Under the pieces are notes generated by a model, which saw nothing but the letters and a program-made list of their open reading frames with translations, did no database searches and had not been told where the DNA came from. From the NCBI RefSeq assembly GCF_030272615.1, contig NC_081410.1:191291619-191355618 (forward strand): a DNA stretch of 64,000 bases, read 5' to 3'. Both the position numbers and the translations under genes were made by a program. This document shows positions 35,777 through 46,057 of this stretch, piece after piece; within the stretch, counting starts at the first letter, position 1; each line of letters starts with the position of its first letter. Origin of the DNA: Cryptomeria japonica. Taxonomy: Eukaryota > Streptophyta > Pinopsida > Cupressales > Cupressaceae.

Positions 35777-36066
35777 GTCTTTGGACATGTAGTGTCGTGG
35801 TTAAAACACTTTGTTGGTGAAGCGGCCACCAAGGTTCAAACCCCTGCTGGGCCATTGTGTTCGCAGGCCTTGTGTCTTCACTGGGTTGTTATGCTCGCAG
35901 GTTTGAACAAGTGAAGTGTGGGGATGAGGTCCCCTATTTGTGGCCTGACCGATTCATATCTCTAGGTCAAAAGTGTTTCACATGGAGTCGGAGGGCGTGT
36001 CATACCAGCGTTGTCGGTCACGTTAAAAAGTTTACTAGGCATTATTTAAAAATAAATAAGAAATAG
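35777..36066 (+). mobile_element. SINE with 15-bp target duplication
   Basis: A 290-bp insert is flanked by a perfect direct repeat ACAAGTGTTTATAAT (35762-35776 and 36067-36081). Near its 5' end it has tRNA-like promoter pieces: a box-A-like tagtgtcgtgg at 35790 and a box-B-like GGTTCAAAC at 35833. The 3' end is A-rich (aaaaataaataagaaatag). This is the signature of target-primed insertion of a tRNA-derived SINE (family knowledge). It landed next to the 3' end of the PMD pseudogene. Confidence 0.85.
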
Positions 36067-36741
36067 ACAAGTGTTTATAATAAAAAGGGATCGGGTGGTG
36101 CTCCCTCGATCCTTAGCATCTAAAGGCCTAACATGTCCCCTAGCTAAATAACTTGCCTTGGGACATCTAGAAGGTAGTGGTGGCCTGGGTGGTGGTCCCA
36201 TAATGTCCCCACTACTAGTTGTAGCCGATGAATGAATCATGCTACATGATTTGTAACAAGGTTCTGTTTGGACCTTAGGGACGCCATTCTCATGAAGACT
36301 CCTCTAATATCTAGTATCTTGACCTCCTTGATAAGTTTGAATGGTTGAATCCCCTATACCGTGATCATCTATACTATCAATGAATGATCAGGAGTCCTCC
36401 CTAGCCCTCTATGATCTAACCAAAGTAGCATCTTGCTTTGCAATCAAGTTGTCCCTCTTTGCATGCCACTCGCCCTATGTCTAAACCCATAATTCCCTAT
36501 CCCCATCTCCACCCCTCTCTATTGTAGCTAGTTGTGCCTATAGCTCTACAACCTGAGCCTGTAAATTCTATATCTAATACCTAGCTACCTGTGGGTCTAG
36601 AATATAAAACACACCATCACCCACTAGCACATCCTGTAAACCAACACTTGGAGCTGGAATATAATGTACTTGTATATCGTGCATCACCATATCTTGATGT
36701 CCACCATGTTGCTTTCCCCTATCTCATCATTAGCATCATTG

Positions 36742-36778
<37 letters not shown>

Positions 36779-38325
36779 ATATAGAATTAGAATGAGAATC
36801 ATTAGAGAGAGATTGAATCATCTGAAGAGCTTCTCAACTCAGTTTTCCATATCTCCTCCACATCCACATACATCCCCTCCTTCTCCCCACATACTACCTA
36901 CTGTGGAGATATCATTGGGGTATCATGTCTAACTTCACCTCCACCATCACCATATTGATCCCCGCACTCTTGACCTATACTTCTACCTCTCTCCCTCCTC
37001 TCTCTACCTCTACCTCTCCCTCTACTTCATCCATGATCTCCAACCCATCCATGATCTCCACCTCGACCCCACCTAATCTTGCAAGAAATACCACCAATAA
37101 TGAGCACTATTAGATATGTCAAAGGATTTGTCCTTTGTATAACCCACCAAATATCAAATTGAGGAGTCATCCTTGCATCTATAACAACTACCTCTACTTC
37201 AACACTTTTAACACTTTCATCTTCCAGCATTTTCACATACTCATACCTCTGCTTCAGATTCATTAGCCTAGCTTACTTTCTCTTTGAATATCCTTCATAT
37301 TCCAAACGCAGCTTGTTCCACATATCTTTCACACCCATTGAATGGGTTAGAGACTATCAAACTCAACATAGGCTACCTATGGATTGATATATGGCCCCCA
37401 ATCTATGACTTCTCTAGTGGAGCATATGAAATATGTTGTCCCCTATGGTATTGCCTATATCTCACCAAACTATTTGAAAATGCAATTAGGCAATTGAAGA
37501 TCTATGATCCTCTATGATATAACTATATGACCAATCAAATATTGTTGATGTCTACAATATGGAAGGTTTTGACCATCATCCTCCCAACTAGGGAAATCCT
37601 TGTAGGGTCTCCAAGTGAAATGATGTAAGATGTCTATTTGGTGTCACCAATATATAGTGTGACCCATGTTCCTTTGAACAACTGCTCTTGAATATTTATA
37701 CACATAAGGCTGACCCACCTCCAATTGTATGTCTATGATAGGCTGAAACACTACAATATGCTCCCAAGCCCACACCTCTAAGAGAGTAATACCATAGATG
37801 ACTGATTGACCCCCCAAGTATGCCACAAAGTGTAGCTAATGATACAACATATTAGCTAGTACACATGGACCCCAAGAATACACTCTAAAATCACCCACCG
37901 TTCCCTCTAGTACCCTACCCCATCTAACAGGAAAACCATGCTCTCACTTGTCTGAAGATAATCTATTGGCAATCAAATTGAAAAGAACCATAGTATACAT
38001 ATTATACATGGACATCAATTTCCTCCATTTGATCTCATATAAATTATCAATCCCTAATTTGACTGGATCACACTCCTATATGACAAAGAGCTTCAATCCT
38101 AGACTATGGCTCATACCTGATACCCTCTTGCCATGAATGGGAATTTGATTAATGCATCACATATCATCCAAATTAATTGAAGCCTCCCTAGTTACAAGGT
38201 GCAAGGAGCTCATCTTTGAATGCCAATGCTTCAGAAGTGTAGTGATCATACCTCTATTGGTTGTAACCTCAAGCATAAAGCACACATGGTATAGACCAAT
38301 CTGCCACAAGCAATCTCACTCAGCC
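36067..38325 (-). pseudogene. Decayed plant mobile domain (PMD, MAIN/MAIL1-like) gene
   Basis: Minus-strand translation aligns almost without gaps to the PMD gene at 42506-44320. Near 38310 it reads IGLYHVCFMLEVTTNRGMIT then LLKHWHSKMSSLHL, against the other copy's RANMGLLTALAERWHSETCT. Near 37880 it has SWGPCVLANMLYH and ITLLEVWAWEHIVVF, against AWGPCVLAHLYYE and VTLLQVWAYEHLPI. The C-terminal half keeps an acidic run (a TCA/ATC microsatellite at 36742-36777 encodes poly-Asp), an Arg/Gly-rich tract near 37000 and SSATTSSGDIMGPPPRPPLP near 36210, against ASSGGVMGPPPPPE. Numerous stops and shifts show it is long dead. It sits just left of an old gypsy LTR and antisense to it, the same relation as in the young element. 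Confidence 0.8.
36742..36777 (+). repeat. (TCA)n microsatellite within the PMD pseudogene
   Basis: About 12 triplets, poly-Asp when read on the minus strand in the pseudogene frame. Confidence 0.95.
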
Positions 38326-39260
38326 TCATTGAACTAGATGTGCCAAGCAAGGCCATTAGGCCTATTCTCCTAGGCACCAAGTATCAAAATAATAGTCTAA
38401 AAATAATGCCTAATGTCATCGCATGCCTATCATAGAACCTAACTTACCCATCTCAATCCAAAACTTAACCTAGCATTTAGATAAAAACCCAATATAGTTA
38501 TTGTATAACACTGTAAAGAAAATGCATGATATTTCTATCAAGTGCACAAAATGAATTACAATTGTGAGAATCCAACAACAAATGTGTAATCCAAAAAGCA
38601 ATTGCACAACAAATTTGACAATTGCACAACATTTATCAAGCAATTGTGTGACACATATCAATTATGTAAGAAAATCTATAGTTGCCTAAATTAAAAAGTA
38701 AATGCATAAAAATCAATATTTAATTGTTTGACACTTAAAATTGGGCATTATGAGACCTGTAACAAAATGTGTGCAATAAATGACATCAAATGACAAGATG
38801 GGTTTTCAAACTTACTCTGCCACCTGTGCCCTCTAGCCTCTCGAAGCTATGGACCTACTTCAACAAATGTTGCATGTGGCCAACTCCCAACATAGCTCCA
38901 CAAATGCTTGCAAACAACTCTAAAATTTCTCTCAATCTCCAAAGCTTTGAGGTTGCAAATGAGCTCAAATGAACCTCCAATCTATTATTTATAGGTCACT
39001 TGAGCCCTAATTAGGATTTCCTACCCTATATGTCATGATCCTTTTTACCTTCAACACCTTGTAGGTTGGTCATATGAGCCCCATTTTTTCACAAAATAAA
39101 TATTTGGGATGTTGATCGCATTATTGTTAAATTGACACTCAAATCAAAAATATTTGACCAATTTCTCGAGGGGGCATTGTATAACCTTATCACTACCAGA
39201 GCATACCTGTGTAAAATTTTTCCAATCATTCTTTAAACAACTCTCAAAATTGCATTGTTT
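38326..39260 (-). other. Leader side of the PMD pseudogene, with a repeated CAATTG motif
   Basis: Non-coding. Between about 38550 and 38735 the motif caattg(c/t)(a/g)(c/t)(a/g)ac recurs every 20-30 bp; on the minus strand, sense for the pseudogene, it reads TTGTGCAATTG and variants. Confidence 0.5.
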
Positions 39261-39274
39261 CAAAGAGGGACAAA
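39261..39274 (+). other. Polypurine tract of the older gypsy element
   Basis: caaagagggacaaa directly precedes TGTAGACAC. The young element has the close match caaagaggggcaaaa before TGTAGACACC on the minus strand. Confidence 0.7.
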
Positions 39275-40380
39275 TGTAGACACTAAAATTGTACCACACT
39301 TGCAAGCACTAATTCTACTAATAATCTTCTTTAATTAATTATATAATTTTATTATATAATTAATTCAACATCATTCTTCCAATTTAACTTCATTCTGTTG
39401 ATTCAAATTCATGATTCAAATTTCCCTCTAATTCTATAATCAATTAATCATTTCCCTCTTAATATTAATTAAATAATCTTATTATTTAATTAACCCTGAT
39501 TTGTCACTTTAATTAAGCAATCTTTATTGTTTAATAAAATCAATTTCTACTGCAATCCCATAATTAAATAATTATTCCAAATCATTTAATTAACTAACAA
39601 TATCCTCTTGATTAAGAAAATTTCACTATTTATTTATCTCATTTACCTCTCATTTTGAATAAATTTTAGTTTCCTCCAAATTTAAACTAATTTCATTTCC
39701 CTCTCACTCCAATTTAATTTCATGTTTTTAACAATCTAAATTCATCCAAATTCACCAAAATGCAAATTTTGTTCATTCTCCAACATCACATGTTGAAATT
39801 CTTAATTGCCATTGACTCTTAATTAGTCATGAAGCACTTTTTTTAACTAACTAGATAGCCCACTCTTTTCAAAATCACCTTTTTCTTACTAACTCATCTA
39901 TTCACTTGTCATGTCAATTAGGTGAGTGAATTTATCAATCCAAGTCAGTTATGATGAGTAATTGTCTCCAACCACTTTGTCTCATCAAATCTTAGCCATT
40001 GATCATCGTTGTTCTTAGAAAAATCTTGACCATCGAATTGATTTCCTAAAATCTATAAATTCAGGCTCAATCTCTATTATCATGAATCATTATCTTGGAA
40101 TCAATATCTTTGTATTCTTGTGCACCTATTTTGTAGTTTTTCATAAGTATGACTTTGAGAGCCATCATATAACACAAGGAAAAGAAGGACAGTGAAGGCT
40201 AGATGCGTGGCATTGGCAATGGAGTTTGGTTTGCTTTAATTTGTATCATTTCCTTGTTGATTTCCTTATGCATTCCTTTATTGATTTGCAGTTGAGAATT
40301 TTGTGATATAATTGGGTTTTAGTGGTTGTCTAATTAGTTTATTGTGTATATTTCCCCTCAAATTTTGAAGTGCTTACGCA
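39275..40380 (+). mobile_element. 3' LTR of an older gypsy element, right end unresolved
   Basis: Starts TGTAGACACTAAAATTGT after a purine tract, matching the start TGTAGACACCTAAAATTG of the young element's LTR. Like that LTR it is full of taattaa/aataatt palindromic phrases, and it has a TATA-like ctataaattc near 40055. The rest of this element to the left is the PMD pseudogene; gag and pol are not present, so it is truncated. Confidence 0.65.
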
Positions 40381-40385
40381 TGCAA

Positions 40386-40421
40386 TATAACATAACATAA
40401 CATAACATAACATAACATAAC
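40386..40421 (+). repeat. (ATAAC)n microsatellite, left half of the target site
   Basis: About seven ATAAC units end at the left edge of the young gypsy element and resume at 53342. Confidence 0.95.
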
Positions 40422-41216
40422 TGTTTATGGTGAAAATGGATAACAATGATAACAATATTGAAAGACTAAAATGGATTCAACCACCAAACCCTAGCCTAAC
40501 AATGAACAAAGATCCACCATAACATATGAAGATTACCTAAGACAATGCAAATAACTCAAAATCACAAAGATTATACCATCACATGTCCAATAGGGTTTTG
40601 ATCTCCATTCTTCCTATCTCCATTGATCTTGCTTGATATACTTGCTCTCAGATTTTTATATGCACAAGAGCTCAACAAAGAATGGAATGTGGTTGTAAGT
40701 GGAATTGTAGTGTAGCCAAGTACTCCAAAATCAGTCATTAGCATGTGTCCTTAGTCATTAGGATATGTCATTAGTCATTAGGGTTTGACAATGAAGAAAG
40801 CATCTCCTTAAATAGAAGACACAATAAGAAATGGAGGGTTAAGATTGAGAGGTGTAAAAAGAGAGGTTGGCTAGGATTAGAGGGTAGGTAGAAGAAATAA
40901 TAAAATAATGAAAGAGGTAGGTAGTGTATGAAATAAGAGATGAATGACATGTGTCATGTGTAGAAAAAGATAATGAATTAATTAAATAAATAAAGATCTA
41001 TTTAATTAATAGAAGAAGTAGGACAATTAAATAAATAAGATATTTATTTAATTTAGGAAAGGGATAATTTAAATAAATAAATGTATTTATTTAAATGAGA
41101 AATAAGGCTAGAAGAGGATAAATGAATTAATTAAATAAATAAAGATTTATTTAATTAATAGAAGAATTAGGCTTAGATAATTAAATAAATAGACATGACA
41201 ATTTTAGGTGTCTACA
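40422..41216 (-). repeat. 3' LTR of the young gypsy element
   Basis: 795 bp, same length as its partner. On the minus strand it starts TGTAGACACCTAAAATTG, with a TATA-like ctatttaagg near 40810. Confidence 0.97.
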
Positions 41217-41232
41217 TTTTGCCCCTCTTTGA
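41217..41232 (-). other. Polypurine tract of the young gypsy element
   Basis: Minus strand CAAAGAGGGGCAAAA directly before the 3' LTR. Confidence 0.8.
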
Positions 41233-41724
41233 GACAATGCGGCTTGTCGCGTTGTTTCAAAGAAGATAAGATGAACTGATACAAAGTTGCCCCAGGATGG
41301 GAGTTATATGCCCCCTCGAGAGATTGGATGAAAATGTCTGAAAAGATTGCAGACAATCTCTTGATAAGAAAGACGGGATAGAATGGACTGATCGGATAAA
41401 GTGACAAAGTCACGGGATGAGAAAGATTGACTTGGGAAATGAGAGCTAGGGCAATCTATAAGATAGACCACGGGGGAAAATACATCCTCATTGTCATCTA
41501 CACCGTCACAAGAGCATAGTGCAAAGTGAAAATAAAGCAGCAACAGTCAGCAGCGATGGCTTTGGTTCATAGATTTGACCGTGTTCGCCGATTCCAGCGA
41601 CCAGCAGATGCAGGAGAGCCGGTAAGTACCCGAAAACCTCCTCGTACTTTCACGCATTTCGAGTTTTGTCATAAATGCATGTTTAGTAGCAATAAATGCG
41701 CTAGGAATAGGATAGTTTAAATAT

Positions 41725-42035
41725 GCAAAAACGCGCAACCGCGTCTGTGTCAGTGCCAGGCGCGTCTGTGTCGGGTCCAGGCGCGTCTGTGCTTGGAACT
41801 GCGTTTGTGCTGAATGCGGACGCGTTTGTGAAATGTAGAAGCATCGGTGCTTTGTAGGAGCGTTTATGTCATGTAGGGACGTCTGTGTTCCCTGGTCGCG
41901 TTTGTGCATGGCATAGGCACGTTTGTGTTCAGAAAACACGTCTGTGTTGCAGAAGCGCGTTTGTGCAGTCTATAAGCACGTTTAGGTGTTAAAAGCGCGT
42001 TTGTGTGTTAAAAGTGCGTTTGTGTGTCAAAATGC
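41725..42035 (+). repeat. Array of about 15 CGCGTCTGTG motifs in the PMD leader
   Basis: Variants GCGCGTCTGTGT, GCGTTTGTG, CACGTTTGTGT and the like recur about every 20 bp on the plus strand, with unrelated short linkers. The same motif, reverse complemented, fills the leader of the gag gene at 50665-50975 and 52178-52440. Confidence 0.9.
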
Positions 42036-42060
42036 ATGGTTTTAGTCTTTTAGGTCAAAT

Positions 42061-42392
42061 CGGCAGTTCTGTGATGAACATACGCTGTCGATTGGATAAG
42101 CTGCTGAGAGGATACACTCAAGCAGGTCCTCTAGGAAGAGTAGAATAGATCAAGGCACTTTGTGATGAATAGGGAGCACCAAGATAGGCAGCACTTTGTG
42201 ATGAACAGGGAGTGCGAATGTGAGTGACACTTTGTGATGAACAGGGAATGTCACACACGTAGTACTTTGTGATGAACAGGGAGCACTACTAGGGTAGATA
42301 GCAACACTTTGTGATGAACAGTGAGTGTCACTAGGAGAGATAACCAGATGCATTTAGGTAGCAAGTAGCATTTTGTGATAAACAGTGAATGC
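42061..42392 (+). repeat. Row of six to seven hairpins with a fixed loop and covarying stems
   Basis: Each unit has the core TTTGTGATGAACAGGG or a near variant between short complementary arms. Arms: CGGCAG/CTGTCG (42061/42085), GCACT/AGTGC (42191/42211), GTGACA/TGTCAC (42224/42249), GTAGTACT/AGCACTAC with one mismatch (42259/42282), ACACT/AGTGT (42304/42324), GCATT/AATGC (42368/42388). A further unit at 42154-42180 pairs poorly. The arms differ between units yet remain paired. The row ends 113 bp before the PMD start codon. Confidence 0.85.
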
Positions 42393-42505
42393 CACGATAA
42401 CTGACATGATTGATTGGTTGACTGCAGGAGTATTTGCTGATGTTAGAGTCACGGGAGAGATTCCCGTCGACTCAGAGACTGTGACTAGAGTTGTCGATTC
42501 AGGAC

Positions 42506-43333
42506 ATGATATCCATTGAGGAGATGGGTCTCACACATGTGCTCTATGTGCCTGAGTTTCGGGCAAACATGGGGTTGCTGACTGCATTAGCTGAGAGATG
42601 GCACTCGGAGACGTGCACGTTTCACCTGCCGATGGGTGAGATGACAGTTACATTAGAGGATGTCTACAGGATTTTGCATATCCCTATTGATGGAGAGTTG
42701 ATTCCCTATGACCGTGACGGTGACAGGGAGGCATTGAGATGGGTTTTCCAGGATCCCGGGTTGGAGATGCGAGCAGGTCATGTAGCCTGGGATACCATGA
42801 CTGCCACAGGTTTAGTATTGCCGGCAGTTATTGGGGGAGCTATCAGTGGGTATTTGTGTCCAGACAGGGCCACACGAGGATTGGCAGTGGGCTGGGGAGG
42901 GGCATTGGAGACGCTGATGACAGAGCACACTAGGTATGCATGGGGGCCATGTGTCCTGGCACATTTATATTATGAGTTGCATCAGTTTGTGTACCACGGA
43001 TCAGTGGGTTTGGGCTGCGGCGTGACTCTCTTGCAGGTGTGGGCTTATGAGCACCTTCCCATCACACGACCCATTCATTTTAGAGGCAGAGGACAGGGAT
43101 GGAGCTTCGTGCACTTGTACGACATGATTAATTCCCAGCCTCGGATTGGTAGATTGGAGCATTGGAGGCGCGTCATAGATGACATAGACATGGTCATCTG
43201 GAGGCCGTACCTGGGGTGCGAGGAGTGGGATGATGACGCATTGGAGCTACCATATGTTTTTAGGAGTAGGTATCTGATGGGGCGGACGCCCTATATTTTG
43301 GAGAGGCAGCTTGTTGATAGGGTGTGCAGGTAG
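42506..43333 (+). CDS. Plant mobile domain protein (MAIN/MAIL1-like), N-terminal half carried by the gypsy element
   Basis: The ATG at 42506 is the first in a frame that has a TGA at 42482. The 275-codon product covers the plant mobile domain (PF10536 in family terms). Diagnostic text is RWHSETCTFHLPMGEMTVTL then EDVYRILHIPIDG, followed by RYAWGPCVLAHLYYELHQF and GVTLLQVWAYEHLP. Arabidopsis relatives MAIN and MAIL1 are nuclear proteins needed for meristem maintenance and silencing of transposons (established); related domains also occur inside plant transposons. The frame ends at TAG 43331-43333 where the protein should go on: reading continues in the same frame to 44320. The TAG could be a CAG mutated once. 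No intron is needed. It lies on the strand opposite to gag and points towards it. The domain half is otherwise unbroken, GC-richer than its surroundings, and could still make protein. Confidence 0.85.
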   Translation: MISIEEMGLTHVLYVPEFRANMGLLTALAERWHSETCTFHLPMGEMTVTLEDVYRILHIPIDGELIPYDRDGDREALRWVFQDPGLEMRAGHVAWDTMTATGLVLPAVIGGAISGYLCPDRATRGLAVGWGGALETLMTEHTRYAWGPCVLAHLYYELHQFVYHGSVGLGCGVTLLQVWAYEHLPITRPIHFRGRGQGWSFVHLYDMINSQPRIGRLEHWRRVIDDIDMVIWRPYLGCEEWDDDALELPYVFRSRYLMGRTPYILERQLVDRVCR

Positions 43334-44320
43334 TTTGGGCGGATCCAGCGGATGCCACGGGGCTCGGGCATGTATGCCCGTACGGTCAGAGATCAGGTGC
43401 AGTTTGGGCCGCTATTATCATATGATCAGGCGGTGACACAGCTAGCAGAGATGATGTCGATGCCCTGGGACATGTGGCCAGAGGTAGATGATGCAGGGAT
43501 GGACGCAGAGTACTCTGCGTATTGGGCAGAGCATCTATTTCCCAGGTTGACAGATCCGGCAGAGCCACTGGAGGGAGAGGGTGGAGGAGATGATGATGAT
43601 GGTGGAGGGGATGGAGGTAGGGGCCGGCAGAGGCGGAGGGGAGTGGTGGGAGAGAGGCGGGTGGCACCTCGGAGGGAGGGAGGACAGGAGAGAGCAGCTC
43701 CGGTGGTGAGGGGTCGGGGTGGACTGCCCCTACAGGTGCCAGCAGCACAGGGTCCTAGAGCACAGGGACCTAGACAGGTGCAGGCAGAGGCACAGGGACA
43801 GGCACCTGCAGGGGAGGAGCCACAGGCAGAGGCTGAGAGCAGAGATTCTGAGGAGGATGAGGTGCTGAGGCTACGAGAGATCTGCCAGGGCCAGGCAGAT
43901 GAGATTGAGGATTTGGTGCGGGAGAGAGATCACCTCAGGATCAGGGTCAGAGACACAGAGCGGGAGAGGGATCAGGCCATCCAGAGATACACAGAGGCCG
44001 AGACAGCTCTGAGGGCAGGGAGGCGGGCAGCAGAGGATGCAGGGGCAGGCTACGCATATGTCTTGCGAGCCGGAGAGGAGATCGCCTACTGGAGGGATCT
44101 ATACTATGCAGCCGTGCCAGCAGATCAGCGGGCTAGGAGCTTCCATAGATCGTCGCGCACAGCGACGGCTACGGGAGGGAGTCGCAGGAGGCAGGCATCC
44201 AGCGGTGGGGTCATGGGGCCTCCACCACCACCAGAGAGACAGGGGGATCCTGGGGCGAGACCATCTACAGCTCAGACTCCGTCGAGGCCAGGCGGCTCCG
44301 AGGGAGGGAGTTCATCATAG
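43334..44320 (+). pseudogene. C-terminal half of the PMD protein, downstream of a single TAG
   Basis: In the same frame as the PMD half, 329 codons follow the TAG, with an internal ATG at 43352. The first 65 residues still look like the end of the domain (DQVQFGPLLSYDQAVTQLAE then MMSMPWDMWPEVDD). An acidic/Gly stretch GGGDDDDGGGDGG, a strongly basic Arg/Gly tract and a Gln/Ala/Pro linker follow. Then comes a clear coiled-coil region of about 60 residues (EVLRLREICQGQADEIEDL, RERDHLRIRVRDTERERDQ), and the tail is Ser/Pro-rich with VMGPPPPPERQG. The basic and coiled-coil parts suggest nucleic-acid binding and self-association (inference). Readthrough of one stop, or the sister copies without it, would give a protein of about 604 residues. 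The layout matches the decayed copy at 36-38.3 kb. Confidence 0.75.
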
Positions 44321-45800
44321 CCTTAGAGGGCTCCCCATTGTATCAGTATATGTACCATTGTTATATTGTAGACACCTGCGGGTGATTCTTTTGTAGCCAT
44401 ATGATTCTTTTGACATCATTGTATCATGACACATTTTGATTATATATAAGATGATTCATTTTGCGGCAGCTATATGCATGTGTACCTTATGTGACGAAAT
44501 GTTCTTATGTGATGCATGTTTTATGATATGGATGCTTATATGATGCAATGCAATATATTTTTGTTCTTTTATGTTGTATATGTGATGCATGATGCAAATG
44601 TGAATGTATGTAATGCAAATGAATATGATAATGCAAATGATTATTTACATAATGAAAATGTGAGATGTGCTAACATGTGTTGTATGCAGGATGTGATGCA
44701 ATTGTGATATCTATATGTATGTGTGAAATGCTTATATGTGGTGATGTAGGTGTAGCTATATGAAATGCAAATGTTTTTGGTGTGTCATTATACTCAGTCA
44801 TGTGATAGCGGGCTACGCGGACTCGAGAAGGACAATGGAAGTCAATCAAGAAAGGGGGATGGAAGACAAAAGATATGAACGTGAAAGAGCTTCTTGTGTG
44901 TTATCATCATTGAGCTTTATTATGGCAGAATAGGTTATGACAATCGAGGCATATGTTCGACCCAGAAAGTCATTGTACCCGTTTGCATGGAGATAAGACA
45001 GTCACAAACAAGGAATGCCCTAGTTCACACTAGACTCACAGTGTCCTCATATCCTTGGACAAGTCATAGCATTACTAAAAAGACAACCCACAGACAGCAA
45101 ATACAAATAGGTGACGATACCCCATCCTCGCCTTTCTAGTCAAAGACATCCTGGAGATAGAATCTCTAGTCAAAGACATCCCGAAAAAGCTAAAAGACAT
45201 GTCACCAAAAAAGATGAAATCAAAAGAAAACCAAGACTCGACACCAACATCCACTGTAGTCCTCAATTTTAGTGTCTCTTGTCACTTGTATAAGTCTTAT
45301 TCGATTGTGGTCACAATGTTCACTTTCACAAAAAGGATAGATAGCACTGAACCATATGTTGTCCGAGTCTGTTGAAAGATTTGATTTTGTTGAAGCCCAT
45401 TGTTGCTGATGTGTCTCATTTAAAACTGACTGAATCCATGAAACTGATACTTTATTGTGGAGAAGACGAAACTTTATTGCGGATCTGTGATGCAAATGTT
45501 GCTTTATTGCGGATTGTGTGCGGATAGACTCGAAGGAAGCTGGAAGAAACTGTACTCCTCGAAACATGTGATGTTCTCAGTTCCACACCCATCACTAGAC
45601 GTAGGAATTGGCCGTAGTCATAGATAGGATCCGATTTATTATGGATGAAAAGGGGGTGAAAAGGGAGGGTTATGGATGGCTAACCAATCTTAGGTAGATC
45701 AATAACAAGCCATGATGGGAATGGGTAAGTTTATTGTGAGTGAATAGGTTGTGAGTGTGTGCAAAGTGAAAGGATGAAAGAGAATCCTGAAGGAGAGAGG
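44321..45800. other. Non-coding interior of the gypsy element
   Basis: AT-rich with drifting repeats of tgatgcaaatg (44500-44780) and three copies of ctttattg(c/t)gga (45450-45515). Short frames only. It probably contains the 3' untranslated regions of both convergent genes. Confidence 0.5.
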
Positions 45801-45818
45801 AGCAATGTCTCTACGCAT

Positions 45819-45965
45819 GGCGCTGGTGACCCAGTTTTCACCATGGTACTTGCCCAGGGCGCCACCGAAGTGGTTTTCACCGTTGGACGAAATTATTTTT
45901 CTTTACTTTTCTCGATTTTTCAATTTTTTTGTTGTCACAAGGCACCTGTTTGCCAGGTTTTCACC
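45819..45965 (-). repeat. Three hairpins with a shared GGTGAAAAC flank after the gag stop
   Basis: On the minus strand three units read GGTGAAAAC, then a 4-bp stem hairpin, then a (T/C)GCC tail. The stems are CCTG/CAGG (plus 45945-45957), CCAC/GTGG closing a TTCG loop (45862-45873), and CTGG/CCAG (45823-45834). Stems change between units but stay paired. The row begins about 90 bp beyond the gag stop. Confidence 0.75.
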
Positions 45966-46057
45966 AAGTAACGATTTTTTTGTTTTATAATTTTTTTTTT
46001 GTATTTTTGAAAATTTTTGATTTTTTTGTATTTTTGAATTAGGATGTTCCGAAGAGC

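Noticed and set aside
35790-35841. Possible tRNA gene
   Set aside because: Only promoter-like boxes are present and no cloverleaf is evident; the 15-bp target duplication shows a SINE.
41547-41939. Minus-strand 130-codon frame over the motif array
   Set aside because: Thr/Gln repeats come from the CGCGTCTGTG motif array read in reverse.
43386-43748. Minus-strand 120-codon frame opposite the PMD gene
   Set aside because: Shadow of the GC-rich acidic and basic tracts of PMD.
45220-45567. Minus-strand 115-codon frame between the two gypsy genes
   Set aside because: No domain, composition like its non-coding surroundings, partly built of a short repeat.
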